Positions 25,728 through 35,570 of a stretch of DNA of 64,000 bases are shown here, piece by piece (within the stretch, counting starts at the first letter, position 1; each line of letters begins with the position of its first letter). The position numbers and the translations under genes were made by a program. The notes below the pieces were generated by a model that saw only the letters and a program-made list of their open reading frames with translations, was not told the origin of the DNA and did not search any database. Origin of the DNA: Halpernia sp048269545 (GTDB taxonomy: Bacteria > Bacteroidota > Bacteroidia > Flavobacteriales > Weeksellaceae); NCBI RefSeq assembly GCF_048269545.1, contig NZ_JBLXIJ010000002.1, forward strand, positions 310,001-374,000, written 5' to 3'.

Positions 25728-27761
25728 TTATACGGTTTTTTTTACAATAGGTTTTGATTCAACTCTAGCTTTGGTTTTTACACTCACTTTTTTAACAGCT
25801 GCACCTTTATCTTCAGTTTTCTTTTCAACCAGTTTTTTCTGATTTTTTTTCTTTAGTATTTTTTTTTGTTTTAAAATCACGACAGATAAAGCAGGTAATT
25901 TTAAGATTATCGCATTTTCACGGTTCATCCAATGTTCATCTTCTTCGTCCACAATTTCTGCAACTATTCCACTTCCACCATATTTTTCGTCATCCGAATT
26001 TAAAATCACTTCCCAAAAAGTGCCTTCATTTACGCCAATTTTATAATCGAAAACGCGCGGTGTTAAATTTAAAACAACCATTATTACTTCTTTATCATGC
26101 TTGCTTTTTCTTAAATAAATGTAAATTGAATTATCTTCATCATTCGCTTCCACCCATTCAAAACCAGAAACATCAAACTGATTTTCATAAAGAGCAGGTT
26201 CATTTTTATATAATAAATTTAATTCTTTTACAAATTCCTGAACGCCTTTATGAACTTTGTGTTCAAGTAAATGCCAATCAAGAGATTGTGTAAAATTCCA
26301 TTCATGCGTTTGTCCAAATTCATTTCCCATAAAGAGCAATTTCGCTCCGGGATGTGTAAACATATAACCAAACATGGCGCGTAAATTTGCAAATTTTTGC
26401 CATTCATCTCCCGGCATTTTATAAATTAAACTGCTTTTTCCATGAACAACTTCATCGTGTGAAAGTGGCAACATATAATTTTCATTATACATATACATTG
26501 ACGCAAAAGTCAGTTTGTGATGATTGTATTTTCGGTTTATTGGATCATTTTTAAAATATTTCAAAGTATCGTGCATCCAACCCATCATCCATTTCATACC
26601 GAAACCAATTCCACCGTGATGAACCGGTTTTGTTAAAAGAGGAAAATCTGAACTTTCTTCTGCAACAGTCATTACATCGGGAAAATCTTTATAAACCGCA
26701 GTATTAAAATCTTGAAGAAATTTTTTTGCTTCTAAATTTACATTTCCTCCAAAAATATTTGGTTCCCATTCTCCGTCATTTCTGGCGTAATCTAAATATA
26801 ACATTGAAGTTACAGCATCAACGCGCAAACCATCTGCATGAAAACGATCGAGCCAAAAAATCGCATTTGAAATTAAAAAAGATCTTACTTCTGGCCTTCC
26901 ATAATTAAAAATATAAGATTTCCATTCTGGGTGAAAACCTTTTCGCGGATCTTCATGTTCATATAAAAAAGTACCATCAAAACAATGCAAACCATTTGCA
27001 TCTCCAGGAAAATGTGATGGAACCCAATCTAAATAAACACCAATATTATTTTCATGTAATTCATTAATTAAAAACATTAAATCTTGTGGTGAACCAAAAC
27101 GTGAAGTCGCGGCAAAAAATCCAGTGATTTGATAACCCCAACTCGGGTCATATGGATATTCCATCACCGGCATAAATTCTACATGTGTGAAATTCATTTC
27201 CTTTAAATAAGGAACCAAACGTTCAGCAATTTCACGATAATTAAAAAATTGTTCTGGATCATCTGTTCCACGCATCCAAGAACCAAGATGAACTTCGTAA
27301 ACTGAAATTGGTGCAGATAAATTATTATGTTTGTAGCGGTTTTCCAGCCAATCTTCATCTTTCCATTCAAACCAAGTTGAAGTAATTACAGAAGCAGCTT
27401 GAACATTTTGTTCCCAACTAAATGCAAATGGATCACCTTTTTCTAATAAAATATTTTCCTTTGTTAAAATGCCATATTTATAAACTTCACCCAATTTCAT
27501 TTCAGGAATAAAACCTTCCCAAATACCGGATTGATCCCATCTTGGGAAAAGTGGATGACTGTAAGAATTCCATTGGTTAAAATTTCCTATTACTGAAACC
27601 ATTTTTGCAAACGGTGCCCAAACTGAAAAATAAATTCCCTTTTTACCATTTAATTCTGCTTCATGGGAACCAAATTTCTCGTAAAGTCGAAAATGTTGTC
27701 CTTCCTTAAATAAATAAATATCATGTTCGGTAAAAAGTGAAAAAGGTTCTACTTCGTGCAT
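25728..27761 (-). CDS. glgB: 1,4-alpha-glucan branching enzyme with Lys-rich tail
   Basis: GlgB cuts alpha-1,4 chains and rejoins them as alpha-1,6 branches (GH13). The 677-residue protein has an N-terminal CBM48 (VWAPFAKMVSVIGNFNQWN), then a catalytic barrel with the nucleophile in DGLRVDAVTSMLY, the acid/base in TVAEESSDFP, and the transition-state aspartate region LPLSHDEVVHGK. The C-terminal beta domain ends near VVILKQKK. The last 45 or so residues are an added low-complexity tail rich in Lys, Val and Ala (KKKNQKKLVEKK and so on), which the core family does not need. First gene of glgB-glgA-glgC. Confidence 0.95.
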   Translation of the reverse strand: MHEVEPFSLFTEHDIYLFKEGQHFRLYEKFGSHEAELNGKKGIYFSVWAPFAKMVSVIGNFNQWNSYSHPLFPRWDQSGIWEGFIPEMKLGEVYKYGILTKENILLEKGDPFAFSWEQNVQAASVITSTWFEWKDEDWLENRYKHNNLSAPISVYEVHLGSWMRGTDDPEQFFNYREIAERLVPYLKEMNFTHVEFMPVMEYPYDPSWGYQITGFFAATSRFGSPQDLMFLINELHENNIGVYLDWVPSHFPGDANGLHCFDGTFLYEHEDPRKGFHPEWKSYIFNYGRPEVRSFLISNAIFWLDRFHADGLRVDAVTSMLYLDYARNDGEWEPNIFGGNVNLEAKKFLQDFNTAVYKDFPDVMTVAEESSDFPLLTKPVHHGGIGFGMKWMMGWMHDTLKYFKNDPINRKYNHHKLTFASMYMYNENYMLPLSHDEVVHGKSSLIYKMPGDEWQKFANLRAMFGYMFTHPGAKLLFMGNEFGQTHEWNFTQSLDWHLLEHKVHKGVQEFVKELNLLYKNEPALYENQFDVSGFEWVEANDEDNSIYIYLRKSKHDKEVIMVVLNLTPRVFDYKIGVNEGTFWEVILNSDDEKYGGSGIVAEIVDEEDEHWMNRENAIILKLPALSVVILKQKKILKKKNQKKLVEKKTEDKGAAVKKVSVKTKARVESKPIVKKTV

Positions 27762-27963
27762 ATTTATAATTAAATTGGATTGCTTTTTAATTCTAACAAA
27801 CTAAAATAGGAATTAATATTCTTAATTCATCAAAAAGAGACAAAAAATTTTAGAAATAAGTTTCAAAATAAAAATTATGAATAATATTTAGGAAAACATC
27901 AGAAAAGAAAGATATTTTTTTAAATTTAGCAAATGAAAAAAGAAATAAAGAAATAATCTATAA

Positions 27964-29076
27964 ATGCAGTTCAATTTAGAGACATCAGATGATGATGATC
28001 GCATTATTTATTTAACGGGAAACTTCAATAAATGGAATCCAAAAGATGAGAACTTTAAGCTTAAAAAAGTAGAAAATTTTAAGTATAATTTAATTCTAAA
28101 CGACGCGGATTTACCAGAAAATATTGAATATAAATTTACAAAAGGGGGATGGGAAAATGTAGAAATAGATATTTATGATAACATTCAACCGAACCGGAAA
28201 GTAAAAAAATCTGAGAAAAAAACAGAAGATTTTGTTGAAAAATGGCGCATCAATTGGGGTCCTTTTAAGAAAGAATTTTTCCCGATTGCAGAAGTAGTGT
28301 CAGAAAAATTTTACATTCCTCAATTAGAAAAATACCGCAAAATATGGGCGCTTTTACCTCACGATTATTACACTTCCGAAAAAAAATATCCTGTTTTATA
28401 TCTTCAAGATGCGCAGAATTTATTTAATGAAGGCGCAGAATTTGGTAATTGGGAAATAGATAAAAAACTGGCGCTTCTCGCAGAATATCATCGCGGAGAT
28501 TTAATCGTAATCGCCATAGAACACGGAAAAGAGGAAAGAATTAAAGAATATATTTTTGATAATGATTCGGTTATTAAAAATGCAGAAGGAAAAAAATATA
28601 TTCGTTTCATTACAGACACTTTAAAACCATTTGTGGATGAAAAATACCGCACTAAAAAAGACCGTGAAAATACTGGAATTGGAGGAAGTTCTTTGGGTGC
28701 ATTAATAAGTATTTACAGCGGATTTCTTTATCCAGAAGTCTATTCCAAATTAATGCTTTTCTCACCTTCACTCTGGGTAGAACCACAAAATAATTTCCCG
28801 ATGCTGAACTTTAAACATGCCTTTAAAATGAAGATTTATCTTTATGGTGGCGAAGAAGAAGGTTCTAAAATGGTAAACAGAATTAAAGCATTTTCACAAT
28901 ATTTAGAAAAAGGAGAACTCGATAAAGTTTTCGATTTTGAAACAAAAATCAATATCAATCCAGAAGGGAAACATCAGGAATTCTTTTGGTCTCAAGAATT
29001 TCCACGAGCTGTAGAATGGCTCTATTATGATTCTTTAGAAGATCCAACTAAAAAAATAAAAAATAAAAATGATTAA
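27964..29076 (+). CDS. Esterase with N-terminal glycogen-binding-like (CBM48) domain
   Basis: The 370-residue protein has two parts. Residues about 1-80 look like a CBM48/AMPK-type carbohydrate-binding module (IIYLTGNFNKWNPKDENFKL). Residues about 105-360 form an esterase-D-like alpha/beta hydrolase: RKIWALLPHDYY, YPVLYLQDAQNLF, and the nucleophile elbow GIGGSSLGAL with serine; the catalytic histidine is likely in EGKHQEFFW. No signal peptide is seen, so it should act in the cytoplasm. It is divergent from glgB by about 200 bases, consistent with work on or at glycogen, and overlaps the next gene (aminopeptidase) by eight bases, linking it to the peptide cluster too. Substrate unknown. Confidence 0.82.
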   Translation: MQFNLETSDDDDRIIYLTGNFNKWNPKDENFKLKKVENFKYNLILNDADLPENIEYKFTKGGWENVEIDIYDNIQPNRKVKKSEKKTEDFVEKWRINWGPFKKEFFPIAEVVSEKFYIPQLEKYRKIWALLPHDYYTSEKKYPVLYLQDAQNLFNEGAEFGNWEIDKKLALLAEYHRGDLIVIAIEHGKEERIKEYIFDNDSVIKNAEGKKYIRFITDTLKPFVDEKYRTKKDRENTGIGGSSLGALISIYSGFLYPEVYSKLMLFSPSLWVEPQNNFPMLNFKHAFKMKIYLYGGEEEGSKMVNRIKAFSQYLEKGELDKVFDFETKININPEGKHQEFFWSQEFPRAVEWLYYDSLEDPTKKIKNKND

Positions 29077-30487
29077 AATAAGTTCAGATTCAGAAATAAA
29101 TTTTACTCAAAAATTTCACTTTATTAGTGAAAAAGATTGGGAAACAATTCAGAATAATTATCCGAAAAATACAAGTCATTTTTTTAATGGAAAGAAAAAA
29201 GAAATTTTTGCGGTAAATACAGAAAATTCAACCATTTATTTAATAGGAACTGGAGCTGTTTCAGCAGACATTGATTATCAAGAAATTGGGAATAATTTTT
29301 CACAATCTCAAAAGAAAAATTTACAGGCAGTTTCAACAGAAATAATTTCTGAAAATCTCACTTTTAATCAAAATTTAGAATTAGTAAAAGGTCTATTTTT
29401 GGGCACTTATAATTATCCTTTTAATTCTGAACATCCATTTTGGCAAGAGAGTTTTTCATTAAATATTAAAAATTTAACTAATGAAGAAATTGTAGAAATC
29501 ATTTCTAATGTTAATTCAATTTGCAAAGGACAATTTGCATGTATGGATTGGCTGAATAAACCTGCAAACTACAAAAGAGCGCCACTTATTACTGATTTTC
29601 TTAAAAAAATATCCAAAGAATATAATTTTGATTTGGAAATTTTAAATAGAAAAGAATGTGAAGAAAAAGGTTTGAGAGCTTATCTTTCTGTGAACCAAGG
29701 AAGTGCGGAAGAAGCGGCATTTTGTATTTTAAAATATTCAAATCTAAATGCTAAAAAAACAATTGGATTGGTGGGAAAATGTGTGGTTTTTGACACCGGT
29801 GGAATTTCCATAAAAGCCAGTACAAATCTCCATTATATGAAAAGTGATATGGGCGGAGCAACTGCAGTTATCGGAACTTTAATTACCGCTGCAGAAAGAA
29901 AATTACCAATAAATATCACTGCAATTTTACCCATTACAGATAATGCGGTTTCAGGAAAATCTTATTTACCAAGTGACGTAATCACCGCTTATAACGGAAA
30001 AACTATAGAAGTAATTGATACCGATGCAGAAGGAAGAATGACTTTGGCGGACGGACTTTCTTATATGGTGAAAAATTATAATCCAGATATTTTAATTGAT
30101 TTGGCGACTTTAACAGGAAGTGCCGTTCGGATTTTAGGAAATACTGCAGCAGCACTTTTCGGAAATAATGAGATTTTAATTAAAGATTTAGAAATTTCTG
30201 GAAATTCTACCAATCAAAAATTATGGAATTTACCAATGTGGGACGTTTGGAAAGAAATGCTAAATTCTGATGTTGCAGATTTGAAAAATCTTCCTTCTTC
30301 GCCAGTTGGAGGTTGTATAACTGCAGCAAAATTTTTAGAAAACTTTATAGAAAATCATCCCAATTGGGCGCATTTAGACATTGCAGGAGTTGCTTTTGGA
30401 AAAGTAAATTACGCTAAAGAATATGCAGCAACAGGATATGGTGTTCAACTACTTACAAATTACATAGAAAAAGTGTGTAAAGAATAA
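29069..30487 (+). CDS. M17 family leucyl aminopeptidase
   Basis: M17 enzymes are two-metal aminopeptidases or dipeptidases, usually hexameric in the cytoplasm. In this 472-residue protein the metal-site motifs are clear: GKCVVFDTGGISIKAS (Lys and Asp), MKSDMGGATAV, and the signature DTDAEGRMTLADGL with Asp/Glu ligands and the bicarbonate-binding arginine. The N-terminal 150 residues are divergent, as is usual. The gene overlaps the preceding esterase by eight bases and precedes the six-gene ligase operon by 108 bases. It may trim or recycle the peptide-like product of that operon, but general peptide turnover is equally possible. Confidence 0.92.
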   Translation: MIKISSDSEINFTQKFHFISEKDWETIQNNYPKNTSHFFNGKKKEIFAVNTENSTIYLIGTGAVSADIDYQEIGNNFSQSQKKNLQAVSTEIISENLTFNQNLELVKGLFLGTYNYPFNSEHPFWQESFSLNIKNLTNEEIVEIISNVNSICKGQFACMDWLNKPANYKRAPLITDFLKKISKEYNFDLEILNRKECEEKGLRAYLSVNQGSAEEAAFCILKYSNLNAKKTIGLVGKCVVFDTGGISIKASTNLHYMKSDMGGATAVIGTLITAAERKLPINITAILPITDNAVSGKSYLPSDVITAYNGKTIEVIDTDAEGRMTLADGLSYMVKNYNPDILIDLATLTGSAVRILGNTAAALFGNNEILIKDLEISGNSTNQKLWNLPMWDVWKEMLNSDVADLKNLPSSPVGGCITAAKFLENFIENHPNWAHLDIAGVAFGKVNYAKEYAATGYGVQLLTNYIEKVCKE

Positions 30488-30595
30488 AATTTATCATTTC
30501 TCTGAATGCAGTGAATTTTCTTCAATTTTTCTTGTGTTTTAGTTGCTTTTCTAAATTAAATATTCTAAAATTGTATAAGATTAAAAATTTAGGAT

Positions 30596-31801
30596 ATGGA
30601 GAAGATTTTTGTTTGTATATCTTGCTATTATAAAGGCGGTGACTTTTTAGAAGAATTAAAAAGATTAGGAAATAAAGTTATTCTCATTACTTCTGATAAT
30701 TTAAAATCTAAAGATTGGCCCTGGAAATCAATAGACGAAGTTTATTATATGACCGAAGTAAAACATGGCGGTTGGAATTTAGACTATTTAGTTCAAGGTT
30801 TTAGTCATTTAATGAAAATACACCAAATTAATGCAGTAATTGCTTTAGACGATTATGACGTAGAAAAAGCAGCAATGCTCCGAGAGACTTTTAGAATTCC
30901 GGGAATGGGACAAACTACACACCGTTATTTCCGAGATAAATTGGCAATGCGACAAAGAGCTAAAGATTGTGGAATTAATGTTCCCGAATTTTGCTCCGTT
31001 TTTAATGATGAAAAATTAACAAATTTTTGTGATAAAAATCCTTCTCCGTGGGTTTTAAAACCACGTTCTGAAGCTTCTGCAAGCGGAATTCAAAAAATAA
31101 ATTCTAAAGAGCAACTTTGGAATTCCTTAGAAAAATTAGAAGAAGAACGGTATTTATTTTTATTGGAAAGTTTTAAACCTGGAAAAGTTTTTCATGTCGA
31201 TAGTTTGGTTTATGACAAAGAAATAATTTTTACTTCTTGCGCTCAATACCTTTCTCCACCAATGAATGTTGCACATGATGGCGGCGTTTTTCGGACAAAA
31301 ACTTTAGGAAGATATTCTGAAAAATACAAAGCATTAGAAAGAGAAAATAAAAAAGTTCTGCAAAGTTTTGGCTTAATTAATGGCGCAACTCACACAGAAT
31401 TCATTTTGGGCGATGATGGAAAATGGTATTTTCTTGAAACTTCTTCAAGAGTTGGAGGAGCACATATTCCAGATTTAATTGAGGCATCAAGCGGTATAAA
31501 TATTTGGCATGAATGGGCTAAAATTGAAGACTCCCTTTTAAGAAGTAAAAAATACGATTTGCCAAAACCTACAGGATTTTACGCAGGATTAATTGTATCT
31601 TTAGCTAAAGAAAAACATCCAAATACAAAAGAATTTGAATGCGAAGAAATTTATAAATTCTTAAATTTAGATTATCACATCGGAATTGTTTATAAATCCG
31701 ATAAAGAGGAAATGATTAAGCAAAGATTAGATGAAGGCGCAACTCAAATTTTAGATCATGTTTTAAATATTATTCCGCCCCAAACTAGACCAACAAGTTA
31801 A
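30596..31801 (+). CDS. ATP-grasp ligase A of the amidoligase operon
   Basis: The 401-residue protein has an ATP-grasp fold of the carbamoyl-phosphate-synthase/D-Ala-D-Ala-ligase type. RQRAKDCGINVPEF opens the ATP-binding part, PWVLKPRSEASASGIQKI is the phosphate-gripping region, LLESFKPGKVFHVDSLVYD follows, and FLETSSRVGGAHIPDL supplies the Mg2+/ATP residues. Such enzymes activate a carboxylate as acyl-phosphate and join it to an amine. Substrates are not predictable. It is the first gene of a plus-strand operon of six; gaps are 15, 35, 38, 45 and 3 bases. The nearest upstream match to a -7 element (TAAAATTG) has one mismatch. Confidence 0.9.
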   Translation: MEKIFVCISCYYKGGDFLEELKRLGNKVILITSDNLKSKDWPWKSIDEVYYMTEVKHGGWNLDYLVQGFSHLMKIHQINAVIALDDYDVEKAAMLRETFRIPGMGQTTHRYFRDKLAMRQRAKDCGINVPEFCSVFNDEKLTNFCDKNPSPWVLKPRSEASASGIQKINSKEQLWNSLEKLEEERYLFLLESFKPGKVFHVDSLVYDKEIIFTSCAQYLSPPMNVAHDGGVFRTKTLGRYSEKYKALERENKKVLQSFGLINGATHTEFILGDDGKWYFLETSSRVGGAHIPDLIEASSGINIWHEWAKIEDSLLRSKKYDLPKPTGFYAGLIVSLAKEKHPNTKEFECEEIYKFLNLDYHIGIVYKSDKEEMIKQRLDEGATQILDHVLNIIPPQTRPTS

Positions 31802-31816
31802 TTTTAAAAATATTTT

Positions 31817-32530
31817 ATGCCAAGAATAGAACATATAGATTATTATTCTCATCTTTTAGGAATAAGTTTAAAACTGGAAATTACCGGACATTTCGGCTAT
31901 CCAATTATTATGTTTCCCACTTCCAAAGGACAATACACACAAAACCATGATTTCCATTTAAACAGCAGTATTAATTGGTTTGTAGATAATGGAAAAGTGA
32001 AATTATACAACATTGAAACTTTTGATGAAATTAGCCTTTACAATAAATCTATTTCTCCAAAAGAAAGAATTCGTAGATATGAACTTTATGTGCAATTTTT
32101 AATTCAAGAATTTATTCCTTATATTCAAAAAATACATCAAACACATCGCGTTGCAGTTGCAGGCGCAAGTTTCGGCGGTTATCACGCAGCAAATTTCGCA
32201 TTCAGATTTCCCGATGTTGTTTCGCATTTATTCTGTCTTTCCGGCGCTTTTACAATAAGAGATTTTATGGATGGTTATGAAAGTGAAAAAGTCTATTTTA
32301 ACTGTCCAAGAGAATTTGTAATGAATGATGAAGCTTGGAAATACAAACACATGCACATTGTTTTAAGCACTTCAGATCAAGATATTTGTTTGGAACAAAC
32401 CCGGGAAATGGCAGGAATTTTAGCACAAAAAGGAATTAATCATTGGTACGATGAACAAAAATGGATTGGTCACGATTGGCCACTTTGGCGAATGGTTTTC
32501 CCAACATTTATTGGAAGATTTTTTTCTTAA
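31817..32530 (+). CDS. Serine esterase of the amidoligase operon
   Basis: The 237-residue cytoplasmic protein is an esterase-D-like alpha/beta hydrolase. The nucleophile elbow is VAGASFGGYHA with Ser118; an aspartate in STSDQDICL and the histidine in WIGHDWPLW complete a plausible triad. HFGYPIIMFPTSKG near the N-terminus forms the oxyanion side. There is no signal peptide. Set between two ATP-grasp genes 15 and 35 bases away, it probably hydrolyses or transfers an ester or thioester intermediate, or proofreads misligated products. This role is inference; the hydrolase fold is well supported. Confidence 0.88.
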   Translation: MPRIEHIDYYSHLLGISLKLEITGHFGYPIIMFPTSKGQYTQNHDFHLNSSINWFVDNGKVKLYNIETFDEISLYNKSISPKERIRRYELYVQFLIQEFIPYIQKIHQTHRVAVAGASFGGYHAANFAFRFPDVVSHLFCLSGAFTIRDFMDGYESEKVYFNCPREFVMNDEAWKYKHMHIVLSTSDQDICLEQTREMAGILAQKGINHWYDEQKWIGHDWPLWRMVFPTFIGRFFS

Positions 32531-32565
32531 ATTAAACAACATCAAATAAAACTAAAAGAAATATT

Positions 32566-33540
32566 ATGGCAAAAAAGGCAGATAAAACAGTAAAAAAAGT
32601 CGGAATTTTATTCGGAATGGAAGATACATTTCCTTGGGCTTTTATTGACAAAGTGAATGAAATGGGAAATGGCGAAGTTGTAGCCGAAGCAGTAAATATT
32701 GATAAATGTGAACAAGGCGCAGATTCTGGTTACGCCGTAATTATTGATAGAATTTCGCAAGACGTTCCTTTTTATCGCGCTTATCTTAAAAATGCAGCTG
32801 TAAGTGGAACTTATGTTATTAACAATCCATTTTGGTGGAGCGCAGATGAAAAGTTTTTAAATAATGCTTTGATGACGAAAATTGGAATTCCACTCCCAAA
32901 TACAGTTCTTTTGCCCTCAAATGATCGACCAACAAATACAACAGAAACTTCATTTAGAAATTTAAAATTTCCACAAGATTGGGAATATATTTTTGAATAT
33001 ATTGGTTTTCCAGCGTATATGAAACCGCACGATGGAGGCGGTTGGAAAAACGTTTATCGTGTAGAAAACCCAGAAGATATGTGGGAAAAACTGAAAGAAA
33101 CTGAGCAACTTGTGATGATGTTACAAGAAGAAATTATTTTTGATGATTATTACCGCGTTTATTGTTTGGGTAAAAAATATGTACATATAATGCCTTATGA
33201 ACCCAGAAACCCACATCATTTAAGATATGTGACAGAATCTAAATATTCTGGTCAGAAATTAAAAGATATTTTAAAAGTAATTCATGATTATACTTTAAAA
33301 ATGAATGAACATTTAGGATATGATTTTAATACAGTAGAATTTGCCGTAAAAGATGGAATTCCTTACGCCATAGATTTCTGTAATCCAGCTCCAGATGCAG
33401 ATAAAAACTCTGTGGGTGAAGAAAATTTCGCATGGATTGTAGAACATTCTGCAAAATTAGCAATTGAAAAAGCCAAAGAATATGTTCCTGGAAAAGTGAA
33501 TATTTCTTGGGGAGATTTTGTCAAAAATTCCGCCAAATAA
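32566..33540 (+). CDS. ATP-grasp ligase B of the amidoligase operon
   Basis: The 324-residue protein is a second ATP-grasp enzyme with a glutathione-synthetase/RimK-like flavour. GILFGMEDTFPWAFIDKVNE is a Rossmann-like start. The ATP-binding lysine and glycine loop are in AYMKPHDGGGWKNVYRV, the adenine side is VMMLQEEIIFDDYYRVYCLGKKYVHI, and Mg2+ ligands are in YAIDFCNPAPDADKN. It is clearly different from ligase A in length and motif spelling, so the two are not a recent duplication and likely make different bonds. It lies third in the operon, 38 bases before the carboxylate-amine ligase gene. Confidence 0.88.
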   Translation: MAKKADKTVKKVGILFGMEDTFPWAFIDKVNEMGNGEVVAEAVNIDKCEQGADSGYAVIIDRISQDVPFYRAYLKNAAVSGTYVINNPFWWSADEKFLNNALMTKIGIPLPNTVLLPSNDRPTNTTETSFRNLKFPQDWEYIFEYIGFPAYMKPHDGGGWKNVYRVENPEDMWEKLKETEQLVMMLQEEIIFDDYYRVYCLGKKYVHIMPYEPRNPHHLRYVTESKYSGQKLKDILKVIHDYTLKMNEHLGYDFNTVEFAVKDGIPYAIDFCNPAPDADKNSVGEENFAWIVEHSAKLAIEKAKEYVPGKVNISWGDFVKNSAK

Positions 33541-33578
33541 GGTTAGAAATTTTTAGGCTTTAATTAAAACTCACACAA

Positions 33579-34685
33579 ATGAATCATACTTTCACAATCG
33601 GTATTGAAGAAGAATATCAAATAATTGATGTAGAAACCCGAAATTTAGTCTCACATGTTTCTAAAATAATTGAAGGCGGAAAAGCCGTTCTTAGTGAAAA
33701 TCTCAAACACGAGATGCATGAATCTATGGTGGAAATGGAAACAGGAATTTGCCAAAATATTAAACAAGCCCGACAAGAATTAACTGATTTGAGAAGGCAT
33801 TTAATTAAAACCGCACATGAACAAAATTTGCGCGTTTCTGGTGGTGGAACTCATCCTTTTTCAAATTGGGAAACCAATACCATTACAAAACATGATCGAT
33901 ATGATAAAATTGTAGATGACATGGGAGATGTTGCTCGCGGAAATTTAATTTTTGGTTTACACGTTCACGTTGGAATTCCAAATCGTGAAGAAGGTGTAAA
34001 AATTCAAAATGTAATGCGTTATTTTTTACCTCACGTTTATGCACTTTCCACAAATTCGCCTTTTTGGATTGGAAGAAATACGGGTTTTAAATCTTATCGA
34101 CAGGAAATTTTCGTGAAATTCCCACGAACAGGAATTCCAAGTTTTTTTAATAGCGCTGCAGAATTTGATAGCTACGTGGATCTTTTAGTAAAAACAAAAA
34201 CGATTGATAATGCGAAGAAAATTTGGTGGGATTTACGCGTTCATCCATTTTATCCAACTATAGAATTTCGCATTTGCGACATGCCTATGAGATTAGATGA
34301 AACGGTTTGTCTTGCTGCAATTATGCAATGTTTAGTAGCAAAAATTCACAAACTTCATCAGCAAAATTTAAGTTTCAGATCTTACCGAAGATTGCTTTTA
34401 AATGAAAACAAATGGCGTGCTGCAAAAGACGGAATTAACGCACGTTTAATTGATTTCGGCAAAGAAGAAGAAATTCCATATGTTGATTTATTAAAAGAAT
34501 TATTAGAATTTATTGATGATGTTGTAGATGAATTAGATTGTAGATGTGAAGTAGAATATGCATGGGAAATTATGAAAAATGGAAGCGGTGCAGATCGCCA
34601 ATTGCGCATTTACAAAGAAACTGGGAGTTTAGAAAAAGTAGTAGATTATATGATTACAGAAACTGAATATGGTATAAATTTCTAA
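33579..34685 (+). CDS. Carboxylate-amine ligase (YbdK/GCS2 family)
   Basis: The 368-residue protein belongs to the glutamate-cysteine-ligase type 2 family, which shares the glutamine-synthetase-like fold. FTIGIEEEYQIID gives the metal-binding glutamates near the N-terminus; HEMHESMVEMETGICQN, GGGTHPFSNWE, GLHVHVGIPN and WWDLRVHPFYPTIEFRICDMP are family hallmarks. E. coli YbdK has weak glutamate-cysteine ligase activity in vitro; most relatives are uncharacterised. It would join an amino acid carboxylate to an amine through an acyl-phosphate. The company of two ATP-grasp enzymes, a glutaminase and an esterase suggests a dedicated small-molecule pathway rather than glutathione synthesis. Confidence 0.92.
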   Translation: MNHTFTIGIEEEYQIIDVETRNLVSHVSKIIEGGKAVLSENLKHEMHESMVEMETGICQNIKQARQELTDLRRHLIKTAHEQNLRVSGGGTHPFSNWETNTITKHDRYDKIVDDMGDVARGNLIFGLHVHVGIPNREEGVKIQNVMRYFLPHVYALSTNSPFWIGRNTGFKSYRQEIFVKFPRTGIPSFFNSAAEFDSYVDLLVKTKTIDNAKKIWWDLRVHPFYPTIEFRICDMPMRLDETVCLAAIMQCLVAKIHKLHQQNLSFRSYRRLLLNENKWRAAKDGINARLIDFGKEEEIPYVDLLKELLEFIDDVVDELDCRCEVEYAWEIMKNGSGADRQLRIYKETGSLEKVVDYMITETEYGINF

Positions 34686-34730
34686 AAAATTTCAAAAAAT
34701 CGTATTTTTACACCAAGAAAAAATGGAATT

Positions 34731-35567
34731 ATGCAAGAGATAAGAATGGCTTTGCTTGATATGAATTACAATCACGTCAATCAAGGTATGAGAAATATTA
34801 AAGAAATTTCCCAGCGTTTTAAAGATAATAATGAGAACACAGTAAACATCACTTATTTTGATGTTCGATATAAAAATGAAATACCAAATATTAAAGATTT
34901 TGATATTTTTATTTCTTCGGGTGGACCGGGAAATCCACATCAAGAAGGTTATGAATGGGAAGCAAAATATTCTGAATTTTTAGATCAGCTATGGCTTCAT
35001 AATAAAATAAATTCACAGAAAAAATTTGCATTTTTAATTTGTCATTCCTTTCAAATTGCTTGCATCCATTGGAATTTAGGAAATATTTGTAAAAGAAATT
35101 CTTATTCATTTGGAGTAATGCCAATTCATAAAACAGACGAAGCCAAAAATTATTATTTATTTAAAAATTTACCCGATCCTTTCTTCGCAGTAGATTCCAG
35201 AGCTTATCAATTTGTAGAACCCAATATGAAACGGTTTGAAGAATTAGGTATGGAAATCATGGCACTTGAAAAATTGCGACCACACATTCATTTGGAACGC
35301 GCTGTAATGGCGATAAAATTTTCAGAAGAAATCTTCGGTACACAATTTCACCCAGAAGCAGATCCTTTTGGGATGATGGAAAATCTAAAAGAAGAAACCA
35401 ACAGAAAAGCAATGATTGAAAATTATGGTATGGAAAAATATTTAGAAACCATTGATAGAATGAACGATGATGACAAAATTATTTTAACTCAAGCTCAAAT
35501 TTTACCTAGATTTCTAAACTTTGCTGCATCACAAATTTTAAAAAAAGTTAGTTTAGCAAATCATTAA
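34731..35567 (+). CDS. Class I glutamine amidotransferase-like protein
   Basis: The 278-residue protein has a GATase-1 domain as in GMP synthase. FISSGGPGNPH is the oxyanion strand, the nucleophile is Cys104 in FLICHSFQIA, and the catalytic His/Glu lie in GTQFHPEADP. In the usual GATase the elbow is GxCxGxQ; here it is ICHSFQ, so both flanking glycines are replaced. The enzyme may use a gamma-glutamyl substrate other than free glutamine, or act as a gamma-glutamyl hydrolase. An extra 75-residue helical C-terminal extension follows. The gene stops three bases before the next one, so the two products probably act as a pair. Confidence 0.88.
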   Translation: MQEIRMALLDMNYNHVNQGMRNIKEISQRFKDNNENTVNITYFDVRYKNEIPNIKDFDIFISSGGPGNPHQEGYEWEAKYSEFLDQLWLHNKINSQKKFAFLICHSFQIACIHWNLGNICKRNSYSFGVMPIHKTDEAKNYYLFKNLPDPFFAVDSRAYQFVEPNMKRFEELGMEIMALEKLRPHIHLERAVMAIKFSEEIFGTQFHPEADPFGMMENLKEETNRKAMIENYGMEKYLETIDRMNDDDKIILTQAQILPRFLNFAASQILKKVSLANH

Positions 35568-35570
35568 ATT

